NCBI GenBank assembly: GCA_009746045.1
Contig: RPFO01000213.1
Span: 412,564-476,563, forward strand
Length of the DNA: 64,000 bases
From: Mesostigma viride
Taxonomy: Eukaryota; Streptophyta; Mesostigmatophyceae; Mesostigmatales; Mesostigmataceae
Direction of reading: 5' to 3'
Of this stretch, positions 12,124 to 21,150 are shown in pieces. The notes under the pieces are model-generated. The model was not told the DNA's origin. It did not search any database and was given only the letters and a program-made list of their open reading frames with translations. The position numbers and the translations under genes are program-made. Numbering within the stretch: the stretch's first letter is position 1; every line of letters starts with the position of its first letter.

Positions 12124-12335
12124 GTGCACAGCCGGCGGTGCATGGGGCATGCTTTGTGTGTGGGAAGTCGGGACACATGGCAGCCAATTGCTATCACAGG
12201 CACAAGGACACTCTCCAGGCACGCAGCAACGCCAACTCGCAAGCACCAGCGGTGTGTCACAGGTGTGGGCAGCCAGGGCACTTTGCGAGGGACACTCACC
12301 TGTGCCCAGCGGCCCAGGGCGGTGGCCGTAGGTGA
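11115..12335 (+). CDS. gag: Gag of Copia-type element 1 with two zinc knuckles
   Basis: A 406-residue capsid/nucleocapsid protein. Residues 1-200 are helical and charged, as expected for capsid. About 210-295 is rich in Gly, Ala and Pro. About 295-340 is a Gln-rich stretch built from CAG repeats. The C-terminal part holds a standard CCHC knuckle (CFVCGKSGHMAANC, near residue 346) and a second, variant one (CHRCGQPGHF...C) with a longer last spacing. The start ATG lies 40 bp after the LTR. It ends at UGA 12,333-12,335, followed by CUAG, and the pol frame continues in the same reading frame. UGA CUA G is a known readthrough context in eukaryotes, so some ribosomes probably continue into pol. 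Confidence 0.9.
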
Positions 12336-12339
12336 CTAG
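12333..12339 (+). promoter_or_regulatory. Candidate stop-codon readthrough site (UGA CUA G) between gag and pol
   Basis: The gag stop TGA is directly followed by CTAG. The codons after it stay open in the same frame through the ATG at 12,351 and the whole of the first pol ORF. UGA followed by CUA(G) is established as a leaky context in several viral and animal mRNAs. The related element has UGA CUG G in the same place (31,962-31,968), again with pol in frame. Confidence 0.65.
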
Positions 12340-12350
12340 GTGAGGTTGGC

Positions 12351-14435
12351 ATGCGGGCTGGTGCAGGGGAGGCCAGCTCGACCCCCCAGGTGTACTCACC
12401 CTACCTGGGTGCTCAGGTGGCGGTGCTAGCAGGCACTAGGGAGAAGGGGGGCCACCTGGAGCATGGGACAGCTGCAGAAGGGGGAAGGGCAGTGTCTCAG
12501 GGGATGGGGAATGAGTGGGTTGGAGGCGCTGCAGGGGGGCACACCGCAGCGGGCGGGCCGCCGGTAGGTGGTACCTCACCAGACCCTAGTTCAGCACATG
12601 TGAATGGTGCGGCGTGCGGTGAGGCAGCCGGGTCGCTCAGTGTACTTAACATGGCCACACGGTTACACAAAGCACTAGGGCATGGGCATGCGGGTGAGGA
12701 GTGGGCAGCCATGCTAGGGTTCACAGACTTAGTGGATATGTGCAAGCAGGTGTGGTTAAGGTGTCGCAAATGTCAGGAGCGGGCACCTAAACCGCACAAG
12801 TTCCATGCACGTAGGCCAGAGTTTGAGCGAGGTGTGGTGCAGTGTGATGTATTCATGTATGACGACAGAGACTACGTGCTTGCAGTGGGCAGGTTCTCCA
12901 GGTACAAGGTCATGGTGCCACTTGAGCGCAAGCTGAAGGAGCACTTGTGTGATGCATTGCGTCTCCTCAGGTCCAAGTTTGGTGTGGCATCTGTGTTGGA
13001 GTGCGATCAGCAGTTTGAGTGCTGTGTGGGTGAGCCGGGTGTGGGGAAGATAGAACTTGCTGGGGTAGCTGACCACGAGCACCAGGGTCTTGTCGAGCGC
13101 CACATACAGACATCGAAGCAGGTGATGGCATGCATGGAGAAGATGAGAACAGGCTCGTATCGTGAGAGGCTGGTGATCTGCAATGAGATAGAGCAATGTC
13201 TCAACAACCGTGTAATGGTCAAGGTGTTGGGTGGGCAGGTGGCAGTCACGCCTAAGGGAGTGGAGATGGGCTTGTTGTCACCTGAGGCTGTGGAAGAGTA
13301 CAGGGATTATTTGAGCGATCGTTACGTGCGCATGGTAAAGATGGACCTGCGACGTGGACAGGTTTATGTGCCGTGCGTGAACGCCAGGGTCTGGGCCTAC
13401 GCGGAGGGCAGTCATGGAAAACGGGGCCTATGGAGAGGTCCCGGTGTGGTCAAGGAGATCGATCCTGATCACATGCTTGCTTCGGTAGCGCTAGAGGACA
13501 GTTGCTACGACAAGCTGCTAGCGTGGAAACACCTGCGCCCCTACTATGACGGGCTGGGGCCGCCAGACCCACCCGCTGAGGAAGGTGTTAGGGACCCCAG
13601 TGTGCAGGCTGGGGGTGAGGCGGGGGATCCCGGGGCTGCAGGGGGGGTGAGGGAGGGGGGTGGGCCTGATCAACCTACTCGCTCCCTTTCGCCGGAAGCT
13701 GGGTTGCCACCTTCCAAGGGCGGTCCCGCTAGCGTGGGGTCGGGCGGTTCGGGGGTTGCCCCAGCCGTTGACGACCAGGAGAAGCAGCGCGCCGCGGTAC
13801 TAGCCCGCCTAGTGGAGCGCCTGCAGGAAGCTCGACGCGCTGCCACGGTGGGCGAGCAGCGGCAGTTGGGGGGCAACATCTCGCGGGCCGGCAAGGAGCG
13901 GGTGGCCGAAGGTGGGATGGTACCACGGTCCGGTGAGGCGGGTGAGCCAGCCGAAGGTGGGGTTGCACGGGCCGGCGATGCTGGGGCATTGACCGCAGGT
14001 GCGGGGCAGCAGGCTGGTGGCGTTGGCGGGTTGGCCGACGCGGGGCCTATATTGCCGAGTGAGGGCGATAGCCCCATGGACGACAGCGAGGCTGTCGAGG
14101 AGAGAGGTGAGCCAGGTGAGCTGGTGGCTGCGGTCTCTAAGCTTGCCAACTGGTATTCGGACGGGCTGGGTAGTTGTCGATTGGAAGTGGACACTGACGC
14201 GGTGGTGTGCTTGCTGGGTGAGGGAGTAGCCAGGCATCTGCCGTGCACTGCGTCCAGGTGGAGGTATGTGGAGGACTTCTCCGGGTTAGTGAGGATGCCG
14301 GTGCGGGGTGAGGTAATGCTGACGATCTTGGGGAGGAGACGCCGTTTTGCGTGCTCGAGGGGTATGATGGACCCGCCATTTTGGGACTTCCTTTCCTGGA
14401 CCATCCTGATGTGCGGATTCAGAGCTCATTGCTAA
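12351..14435 (+). CDS. pol: Pol part 1: integrase followed by protease-like segment
   Basis: Residues about 104-143 form the integrase zinc-binding HHCC region (LHKALGHG then CRKC). The catalytic triad is Asp166 (VVQCDVFM), Asp219 (LECDQQFE) and Glu249 (HQGLVERH). Spacing between the last two is 29 residues, against the usual 35 in Copia. A long Pro/Gly/Ala-rich linker (about 400-590) follows, then LEVDTDAVVCLLGE at about 611-624. This looks like the first half of a retropepsin (V-D-T-x-A), with Asp where Gly is normal. The frame is lost at a T run near 14,347, and the second half of the protease is in the next ORF. The ATG given may not be used if readthrough from gag is the real route. Confidence 0.85.
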   Translation: MRAGAGEASSTPQVYSPYLGAQVAVLAGTREKGGHLEHGTAAEGGRAVSQGMGNEWVGGAAGGHTAAGGPPVGGTSPDPSSAHVNGAACGEAAGSLSVLNMATRLHKALGHGHAGEEWAAMLGFTDLVDMCKQVWLRCRKCQERAPKPHKFHARRPEFERGVVQCDVFMYDDRDYVLAVGRFSRYKVMVPLERKLKEHLCDALRLLRSKFGVASVLECDQQFECCVGEPGVGKIELAGVADHEHQGLVERHIQTSKQVMACMEKMRTGSYRERLVICNEIEQCLNNRVMVKVLGGQVAVTPKGVEMGLLSPEAVEEYRDYLSDRYVRMVKMDLRRGQVYVPCVNARVWAYAEGSHGKRGLWRGPGVVKEIDPDHMLASVALEDSCYDKLLAWKHLRPYYDGLGPPDPPAEEGVRDPSVQAGGEAGDPGAAGGVREGGGPDQPTRSLSPEAGLPPSKGGPASVGSGGSGVAPAVDDQEKQRAAVLARLVERLQEARRAATVGEQRQLGGNISRAGKERVAEGGMVPRSGEAGEPAEGGVARAGDAGALTAGAGQQAGGVGGLADAGPILPSEGDSPMDDSEAVEERGEPGELVAAVSKLANWYSDGLGSCRLEVDTDAVVCLLGEGVARHLPCTASRWRYVEDFSGLVRMPVRGEVMLTILGRRRRFACSRGMMDPPFWDFLSWTILMCGFRAHC

Positions 14436-16228
14436 CCCGAGTAGGTCACGGGTCGATAGAGCTACAGTCTTACAAGTCAGTCGAGCCTCTCAGTCGCATT
14501 TGCAGCACAGTGGCTAGGCTAGCAGCACTGTCGGGTACGGAGGGTGTAGCGTGGGGCGCTGATCTCCCGCCAGCTGCTGACCTGGTTATGCCTGCATTAC
14601 TGCATCCCAACAGCCTAGGAATCACTGAGAGGGACATAGCCGCACATTCCCCGATCACATTCCCTGAGCTTGTACTGCAGATGTCAACGCCTAGTGGGTT
14701 CTCGAGCTGGTGGTGTGCATTCCGTAAGGCACTTGAGGAGTGGCAGGGCTACGGGGTGTATGAACCGCTTGACACGGTGCCGAAGGGGGCTAGGGTGCTT
14801 CCGCTGAAGATGGTGCTGTCCCACAAGGTGAAGGCAGGTGTGGAGATCTGCTACGTGAGGCCGGTATCACAAGAGTTTGCAGGTACTAGCCCGCTGGCCA
14901 AGGAGGAGCTCTACACCCCAGGGATGGCATGGGACACGTTCAGGATGGTTAGCATGATTTTTCTTAGCTTTCTGGACGAAGGCAAGGACTACGCGTGTGC
15001 GTCCATTGATGTCAAGCGCGCATTCCCTAACTCTAGCGAGGAAGTGGCGCAAGAGGTGTGGGAGGGTACTCCGCCTCTAGTGGTGCAGACGCCGCCGTTC
15101 TGGAAGGAGGTGGTCACGTCTGAGTTCATGGGTCTGTGCAAGGCTATAGAGGGTCTGCAGAGCGCGTCGATTGTTTGGAGGATAACCCTCATGCGTGCGT
15201 TGGGTGAGATCGCAGAGTTTGAGGTATCTCCCTACGACCCATCGTTGTTCGTGGCGCGGATGCCGTCTGGTCCTATGTTTGTACAACTGCATGGGGATGA
15301 CTTGCGTGTCATTGCTTCGCGGTCAGCCTTGCATGCATTCTATGCTGACATTGGGCGGCGGTTCCCAGTGGGTGAGTTGCAGCAATTGGGGCCGCAGACG
15401 CCACGGGTGTTTTGCGGGGTGGTGCAAACCCTGCGGGTGGTGTCGGGTAAGCACCGGATGCACTTGGGTATTCCTGACAAGTACAGGGAGGAGCTCATGC
15501 GCGATGTGGAGGAGTTGTGCGCCAAGGGTTTGTGGAGCAGATTGCGTGGCAAGCTCGGCTGGATGGCAGCGGTGTGTGGGCCTGACCTGCTGGTGTTAAG
15601 TAGGACTGTGGATGAGGTGTTGGCTCTCGTTTCTCCGTCTGTGATCAAGCAGTATGTTGCTGAGAGCCAGGGTGTAGTACTTTCTGGTTTGTCTCTTTCT
15701 CAGCCGATTGTGTTGCATTGCTTTGCTGACACGTCTGGCGAGGGCAGGGAGCTCACCAAGACGAGAGCTCGCATGGGCGGCTTGTTTGTGCTCTCCAACC
15801 CCAAGGGCAATGGTTCGCTCTGTGGGTGGTACTCTAGGTTGTGCCGCAGGGTGGCAGTTGGATCGGATACCAATGAGTGTCGCGGGGTGTGTGAGTGCAT
15901 CAAGGCGTCCCTGTATCTAGAGCAATTTCTGCGCTGGATGGGCAAGTGGCTGGATGCTCGTTTGGTACTGACCACGACTGTGCATACCGACAGTCAGCCG
16001 CTTGTGAGTTTCATTCTCAACAGCCTGTCCAGGACGCGCGACCTGGATTTCCTACTACTCAAGGAACTGTCATACGCAGTGAGCGTGCTTCATCTACCTG
16101 GGAAGCTCAACCCGGCTGATGCGCTGACCAAGCTGTTCGCTGGGGCGCGCGACCAGTATCGCCTCCTGCGGATGGTCATGGGGGGCTCTCTCGGGGATCT
16201 GCAAGGACTGCTGGAGGGTTTGATGTAG
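14351..16228 (+). CDS. pol: Pol part 2: protease tail, reverse transcriptase and RNase H
   Basis: The first 25 residues (EGYDGPAILGLPFL) are the C-terminal half of an aspartic protease (ILG plus hydrophobics). RT follows with SIDVKRAF around Asp220 and the catalytic pair Asp316-Asp317 in QLHGDDLRV, where Copia elements normally read YVDD. RNase H has CFADTSGEG near residue 458, the DTNECR and HTDSQPL blocks, and ends with HLPGKLNPADALTK. This ORF is in the -1 frame relative to part 1. Alignment with the related element places the shift exactly between Phe and Cys in a TTTT run, so a single missing T is simpler than programmed frameshifting, though frameshifting is not excluded. Confidence 0.88.
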   Translation: MLEGYDGPAILGLPFLDHPDVRIQSSLLTRVGHGSIELQSYKSVEPLSRICSTVARLAALSGTEGVAWGADLPPAADLVMPALLHPNSLGITERDIAAHSPITFPELVLQMSTPSGFSSWWCAFRKALEEWQGYGVYEPLDTVPKGARVLPLKMVLSHKVKAGVEICYVRPVSQEFAGTSPLAKEELYTPGMAWDTFRMVSMIFLSFLDEGKDYACASIDVKRAFPNSSEEVAQEVWEGTPPLVVQTPPFWKEVVTSEFMGLCKAIEGLQSASIVWRITLMRALGEIAEFEVSPYDPSLFVARMPSGPMFVQLHGDDLRVIASRSALHAFYADIGRRFPVGELQQLGPQTPRVFCGVVQTLRVVSGKHRMHLGIPDKYREELMRDVEELCAKGLWSRLRGKLGWMAAVCGPDLLVLSRTVDEVLALVSPSVIKQYVAESQGVVLSGLSLSQPIVLHCFADTSGEGRELTKTRARMGGLFVLSNPKGNGSLCGWYSRLCRRVAVGSDTNECRGVCECIKASLYLEQFLRWMGKWLDARLVLTTTVHTDSQPLVSFILNSLSRTRDLDFLLLKELSYAVSVLHLPGKLNPADALTKLFAGARDQYRLLRMVMGGSLGDLQGLLEGLM

Positions 16229-16702
16229 ATCTGGGCAATGGACCATGTGGCATGAGAATTTCAGGCTGGCAGGCGTTGGGACGCATTACATGTGGGCTGG
16301 GAATGACCCCTGGATCGAGCCCATCTCAGGATGACCCAGTACGGTTGGATAACTCTATCTTGGTGGGGATGTACCTGATGGGATGGTCCTGGGTTGAGGA
16401 CCTGATCGGAGGCGGGGACTGTGGTTGGTGATGTGTGAAAGTCCGTGGGTTCAGGGTGTGGTTGGTGTTGGAGCCGAGGGTGGTCTTTTGATCAGTCTTG
16501 TATTCTCGCTTGCTTACTTGACTTACTGACAGATGCTGGTTGTACTACCAGGGCGTGAATGGGCGCCAAGTGAGGGGTGCGGACTCCCCTAGTACATAGC
16601 GTCCTGTGTTAGTGCTTCCTGGTGAGGTGTCTGTCGGTTACTCTCGAGCTGAGTGAGATAATGATTGGTGGGATGTGTGACTGCTCGGGAAAAAGCGGCT
16701 GG
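16229..16702 (+). other. 3' untranslated region of Copia-type element 1
   Basis: 474 bp between the RNase H stop and the 3' LTR, without coding signal. A purine-rich gggaaaaagcgg just before the LTR is the best candidate polypurine tract. Confidence 0.6.
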
Positions 16703-17286
16703 TGTTATATTATAGGTTTCAGCTCGCAGTCACATGGAAATAATTAATGATTGTGTGCCGGTACTTAGCCATTTTGTGGTTCGAGGCGTTCGGGTTAATT
16801 CGGCGCATTGGGACTTAGCCGTTTTGAGGTTCGGCTGAATTTTGGCTTGTGTGATCCACAACGATTTAAGTTACGCTGTGTGCGTTATGCCTCGTGAGTT
16901 ACGCCCTAGACTTTGGCTGTGCGGCACTGGTCCGGTACTGAGGTGCGGACTAGGATTCTGGGTACTGCCGGCTGGCGTGACAAGTGGCGAGATACTGGTG
17001 TGTGTCGATTGGTCGGTACTCGGCTGGTGTGTTGTAACGGAGATGTGTAACGGAGATGCGTTCCCAGGCTTGCGTCGGTGCCTAGCGCTGCAGGCTAGCC
17101 TAGCCGCCTGACAGACGATGATGATCCAAAAGCCAGCATTGTGTTGCGGCGGTCCAACGGGTTGTTGCTGCTATGCTGGCAATAGCTATGGTTGCGCTGG
17201 TAAATTAAGCTGGGGGCTTGGCTCTGAGTTTGTAACCTGATTACCGTAAAATTATCCTTTAATAAAATTCGAACTCGATTTTAACA
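16703..17286 (+). repeat. 3' LTR of Copia-type element 1
   Basis: 584 bp, over 99% identical by eye to 10,492-11,074, and followed by the second GGTAT target duplication. Confidence 0.93.
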
Positions 17287-17291
17287 GGTAT

Positions 17292-18079
17292 TCTTGGTGG
17301 CATCTGCTTTTCTATGATGGTGCTTACTAGCACCTACGATAAGTATGCGAGAACCTGTTATTGCCACTGATAACCAACATAGAATTTGGCCACATCTTGT
17401 AGGCAAGCATTTTGGTAATCGGTTAATAAGCTGTACTTCACCATTTATGTTTGCTCAGCAAGGTTGATTTTTCTGATCGTTTGATATGTATAATGCACGT
17501 GGGCTGCTCCAAGCAAATGTCAACACTGCTGCATGCGTGCAGCGTTTGCATGGCCTGCAAATGCTCCAAAACCTCTTACTATGCTTATAATATGAATGTA
17601 TCCTTTATGGCTTGATATACTTGATATATCTATAGCGAGAGACATGACCTGACTGATTGACCATTCCATTGGGGGCACATGAATCAAGCCGTCCGACTAA
17701 CTAGCTAGTTAGACATCGACTGGCTTGCCCTGTATAGCAAAGGTGTTTCGTTCACTTGTTGTGCAGAGCCTATTTCAACTAGATACCACCTACCTGGAGT
17801 GGTTGATAGAGAGGTATAGTGGACAATTAATGATGGACTATGTGCCTACACATGGTGCGCTCAAGCTTGGAATCACCCTTTCTAACTGCTGTAAGTGTTA
17901 GTAAGGTGCTTTGCAGAAAGTGATGCTGCAAGGTTCGATTCCCATGCTGCATCCTTGAAATGCTCAAAAAGCGCTTAAAAACATGAGTTACCGTATTTTT
18001 ACCGCATTTGCCGTATTTGGCGTGTTTCGTATTTACCGTATCGGAATTTTGGGGTCCGTATCCGTATTTCCTATCACTG
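17292..18079. other. Right part of the hAT-like element: no gene seen
   Basis: Mostly AT-rich DNA without domains. From about 17,990 it is dense in CGTATT-type iterons (inverted ATACGG), which mirror those at the left end. Confidence 0.55.
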
Positions 18080-18082
18080 GGC

Positions 18083-18152
18083 CTACAGTAGTCGACTGCA
18101 CATAGCCTCGGGCCGCGGCCTTGCATCTCCGCGACCCAGAGGCTAACTAGAG
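18083..18152 (-). repeat. Outer inverted repeat, right arm
   Basis: Reading the minus strand, it contains tagttagcctct, gatgcaagg, ggccgcggcccgaggct and gtcgacta in one block. It matches the left arm, which is split between 8,918-8,946 and 9,355-9,392. It carries an inserted CAGTA (18,086-18,090) absent from the left arm. Confidence 0.7.
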
Positions 18153-20440
18153 CCGCAGCTGCAAAATGGCAGTAAACCACTTGGAATTTATAACAGTTTG
18201 GTTGCCACCACGTGTCACATAGTATTTCGGATGCCGCGCCACTTGTGAAGGTGAAATATAGTGGCCCAGAAGGCTCATTGGGGAAAACTTAAGGACAAAG
18301 GAAATTCATAGGTTTGGCGGGTGACTAGTACGAGTTAGTCAAGTCTCCCGCCTATAGTAGCCTAAGTGGACACGTGTCCTGAAGTACTGTACCACCGGCA
18401 CCCAATTGGGTACTGGGACGGTACTGGACTAGAGTAGCTGTGGCATGTACACGTGGCTGTACTTACTATGTGATGAGCCGGTACCTCAGTACATACTTAC
18501 CGGGACTGTAGTTGTCATGTTAGGACTGACCAGATCAGGTTGTAACGGATAGGCTAGTCCGTCACAGATCAGTAAGTTAGAGTTAACTTACGCAAAGTCT
18601 GGCCAGCCATCGTTGACGGCTGGCCAGCAGTACATATGCCATTCTATATCCTTACGCCAAGGTGTCTCGTCTGCCACACTTGATCCATTTGTCATTCTCT
18701 GATTGCACTCAGTGCCCACCGAGGTCTGTGTTGCCATAACTTGCATTAAAAAACCCACAAAAACAACGTGCGTGCGACGAGCACACAAAATAGACAGATT
18801 TGCGACCTTCGTCTCCGTTTTTACACCATCCCACAAAATGTCGCACAACCAGTCGAACAAGGGTACAGTAGGGCGGTCAAAACCGCCAGCTCCAGTTCTC
18901 CGACGTCCTCCTCATTGGGGACGTCCGACTCGGAGATTGCGGCCAAATTTTGGACGACGACAACTTTTGAGACCAAATTGGCTGGATGTCACCCCTCATT
19001 AGACGTATTCAGGATGCTTGATACTACAGTACTGCATATTCTGAAAGCCCTTGAAGTCTAGATAGTAAAAAGTGTTGTTTGAGGTCATTTGGAGTAGGTG
19101 TTGACCAGTGAGTTCTGATTATTTCCATTTTCAGGGGCCTGAAACTGCCAAGAAATTTGGCAATACCGACCGTGGGTGAAGCAGGTGAACTCGTGCCCTG
19201 CCACCGCGCATCTGCCATACATACACATATACTGCATGGCCATTATCGTAGTATAGAGCTTTGACATGGCTCTGTATATAGGTTTATAGCCGGGCGTTTG
19301 CTTTGGTTTGAGTGATTTCACTCTGCTGTAAGTAATTATATTTTTAATACATATATTGCATGGAAACACAACACCCACCTGTGAGAACTATATAAATACA
19401 ACGATGGCCACATTTTAGTATGAATATAGTTACGACTACAGTACGTCGAAAGACAAGAACAGAATGCCGTGTGAGAGGTCCGGCGCTATTACCCATCAAT
19501 CCGCCTGCACGATACCCCAGCCGCGAAGAACCAGATCTCGCATCCGCGCAGCCATTGGGGCATCCGTTAGGTACCAGCAGTGCTCATGCCGTCGTAATAA
19601 TCCTTTATCGCCCCTCGTCAACTAATGAAAGCCAGGCGCAAACCCGCTTTAGTTGATACCAACAGTGGGGTACCATCCACGCAAGAGTCATGAAGTTTAC
19701 ATAGGAGGAGGAACAAATATGTAGCGACCAAGGGATGCGATGTGTAGAGGAGTCCACGCGGCTCTGAGGGAACACGAGTACAGAACATCTTAGTAGAGCG
19801 TGCTTACACGCAACCGTCTGACCACCATGCCTGAGGGAAGCATTACGGCCAGTTTCCTAACGGGAATTTTACCATCACTATGTACATACTCGACTGTCAC
19901 GAGTGCAGCTGGGTCCACAGTGAGCCACAGGATCCAATATCATACATACGGTGCACATATGGGGTTCCGTTAGGGGCATTGGCAGGAAAGTACAGGTACA
20001 AGAGCACCACAGGATCCAATATCATACATACGGTGCACATATGGCCCGGTTCCGTTAGGGGCATTGGCAGGAAAGTACAGGTACAAGAGCAAGATGTAGC
20101 GAAACATGCAAGTGGTAACAAATGGTGATTCACCTCCACAGTCTTTAGTTACTATTTCTCTGTCAACGCATGGACAGAGGAATGAACATGGAGCTTGATC
20201 TCTCTGCCTATGCATTTGCAGAGGACGCGAATCACCTAGTTGCTAAGCCAGTATGCCAGTGACGGGAAAAATTGCCAAGAAGCGACCTTTCGGAAGAAGC
20301 CTCGCTAACTCCCAGGTTCCTGGTTACTAGTTTTATGTACTTTACTAAGAAACAAAGAGCTAGGTCTACCCTAGCACTGCAGGGCTGCTGGACATACATA
20401 ATAATTGACCCTTGATACAGAGGTCAACTGACGACCCAAT
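18153..20440. other. Repeat-derived DNA without a clear gene
   Basis: About 18,950-19,178 resembles 53,800-54,003 (shared catattctgaaagcccttgaag and the following 130 bp), so it is probably the right end of another copy of that TTAA element, with its TTAA decayed. A hairpin ctggccagcc...ggctggccag lies near 18,600-18,628. At 19,922-20,087 two copies of an 80-bp unit stand in tandem (each starting cacaggatccaatatcat). No protein domain was recognised. Confidence 0.45.
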
Positions 20441-20446
20441 GCTTAC

Positions 20447-20600
20447 AGATGTGTTAGGGACGTCAAAAAACCCAGCTCAGGTGGGATGGTGCCGGTCAGG
20501 GTGTTGCGATTCAGCCAGCTGCCGGCAAACGTACCATTCATCAGCCAAGCGATGATGGCACACGCACATGCACGGACAGGGAAAGTCAGTGTGCAGTGTC
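20447..20600 (-). CDS. Leucine-rich-repeat exon, unit 1
   Basis: The minus strand reads NTLTGTIPPELGFLTSL and then a splice-donor-like GTAAGC directly after codon phase 2 (exon edge near 20,447). The pattern is the plant-type leucine-rich repeat L-x-G-x-I-P-x-x-L-G-x-L. The frame stays open upstream to an ATG at 20,775 and passes through a hydrophobic start (MAYLVVYAVAVLWFVC) that could be a signal peptide, although similar DNA elsewhere does not preserve it. One repeat per exon with conserved donors suggests a multi-exon LRR gene family. Here only the exon and flanks are found, so it is probably a gene fragment. The upstream limit given is arbitrary. Confidence 0.55.
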
Positions 20601-21061
20601 CAGGACGCAGCATACCAATGCACAACAGTAGAGAAATGGATGGGTCGATTGCGAGCCATCCAATGCGTTGTTGAACAGTAGTCATGCTGGCCCACTGCTC
20701 AGCTGACCGTGCTGGCCCACCCACACTACATACGAACCACAGGACGGCGACAGCATACACCACAAGATAGGCCACATATGGATCGCCTGGTAAGATCAGT
20801 CCATGTGCAGCAATTGTTGAACAGTCAGGTGTCCATCAATAAGAATGCCAGTTTCCACGCCTAGGTAAGCCTTTCCACGCACACACACAGAAACCATCTC
20901 TGGTGCAGTTTGAGGGATGATGTGAGCAAACAAGCAGGGCAGGGCTCCGCTTGGCTGCATGTGTGGTTTTAGGTATTCAATGCGAACGACATGGGCTGGT
21001 GTGGCCTGTGGGGCATTGGAGCAAGCACAGGTTAACAAGAACATGATGACGGGTCGCTCAC

Positions 21062-21150
21062 ATCTCTGTCAGGAACCTCAAAGACGCCAGCCAAGGTGGG
21101 ATGGTGCCAGTCACCCCCAGGGTATTTGCGGAAGCACCGTAACCCAGATT
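21062..21150 (-). CDS. Leucine-rich-repeat exon, unit 2
   Basis: The minus strand reads LGVTGTIPPWLASLRFLTEM, then GTGAGC as splice donor at 21,056-21,061. Upstream DNA matches that of unit 1, including cactgactttccctg and catgatggca blocks, so units 1 and 2 are a tandem duplication. The motif is more diverged (PPWLASLRF for PPELGSLTS). Confidence 0.5.

Larger units (their letters stand above)
10492..17286 (+). mobile_element. Copia-type LTR retrotransposon 1, young and nearly complete
   Basis: LTRs of 583 and 584 bp (start TGTTATATTATAGG, end TTTTAACA) differ by only about three substitutions and one inserted base. They are flanked by the 5-bp target duplication GGTAT (10,487-10,491 and 17,287-17,291), so the insertion is recent. 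The interior encodes gag, then integrase, a protease-like segment, RT and RNase H. RT before RNase H at the 3' end, with integrase ahead of RT, is Copia architecture rather than Gypsy. The protease position and the gag/pol UGA are unusual. A clear initiator-tRNA primer site was not found after the 5' LTR. The decayed element around 31,000-36,200 is a relative. Confidence 0.92.
9492..18079. mobile_element. hAT-like non-autonomous element, interrupted by a Copia-type element
   Basis: The ends are 17-bp inverted repeats, CAGTGATAGGAAATACG at 9,492 and its complement ending at 18,079. Subterminal DNA is full of ATACGG-type repeats (9,500-9,602 and 17,990-18,075), typical transposase-binding iterons of hAT elements. 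The left flank gives the 8-bp target GGCCTAGT (9,484-9,491). The right flank reads GGCCTA, then an inserted CAGTA, then GT, which gives GGCCTAGT again if the CAGTA is an excision scar. Without the nested element (10,492-17,286) it is about 1.8 kb. No transposase is visible. Confidence 0.78.

Noticed and set aside
11787-12399. Antisense frames opposite gag (poly-Leu and Ala-rich)
   Set aside because: They are the mirror of the CAG/Gln-rich stretch and zinc-knuckle region of gag. The plus-strand gag explains the sequence.
13670-14404. 244-residue minus-strand frame rich in Pro, Ser and Ala
   Set aside because: It lies opposite the low-complexity linker and protease of pol and has no domain. 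It is a shadow of GC-rich coding DNA.
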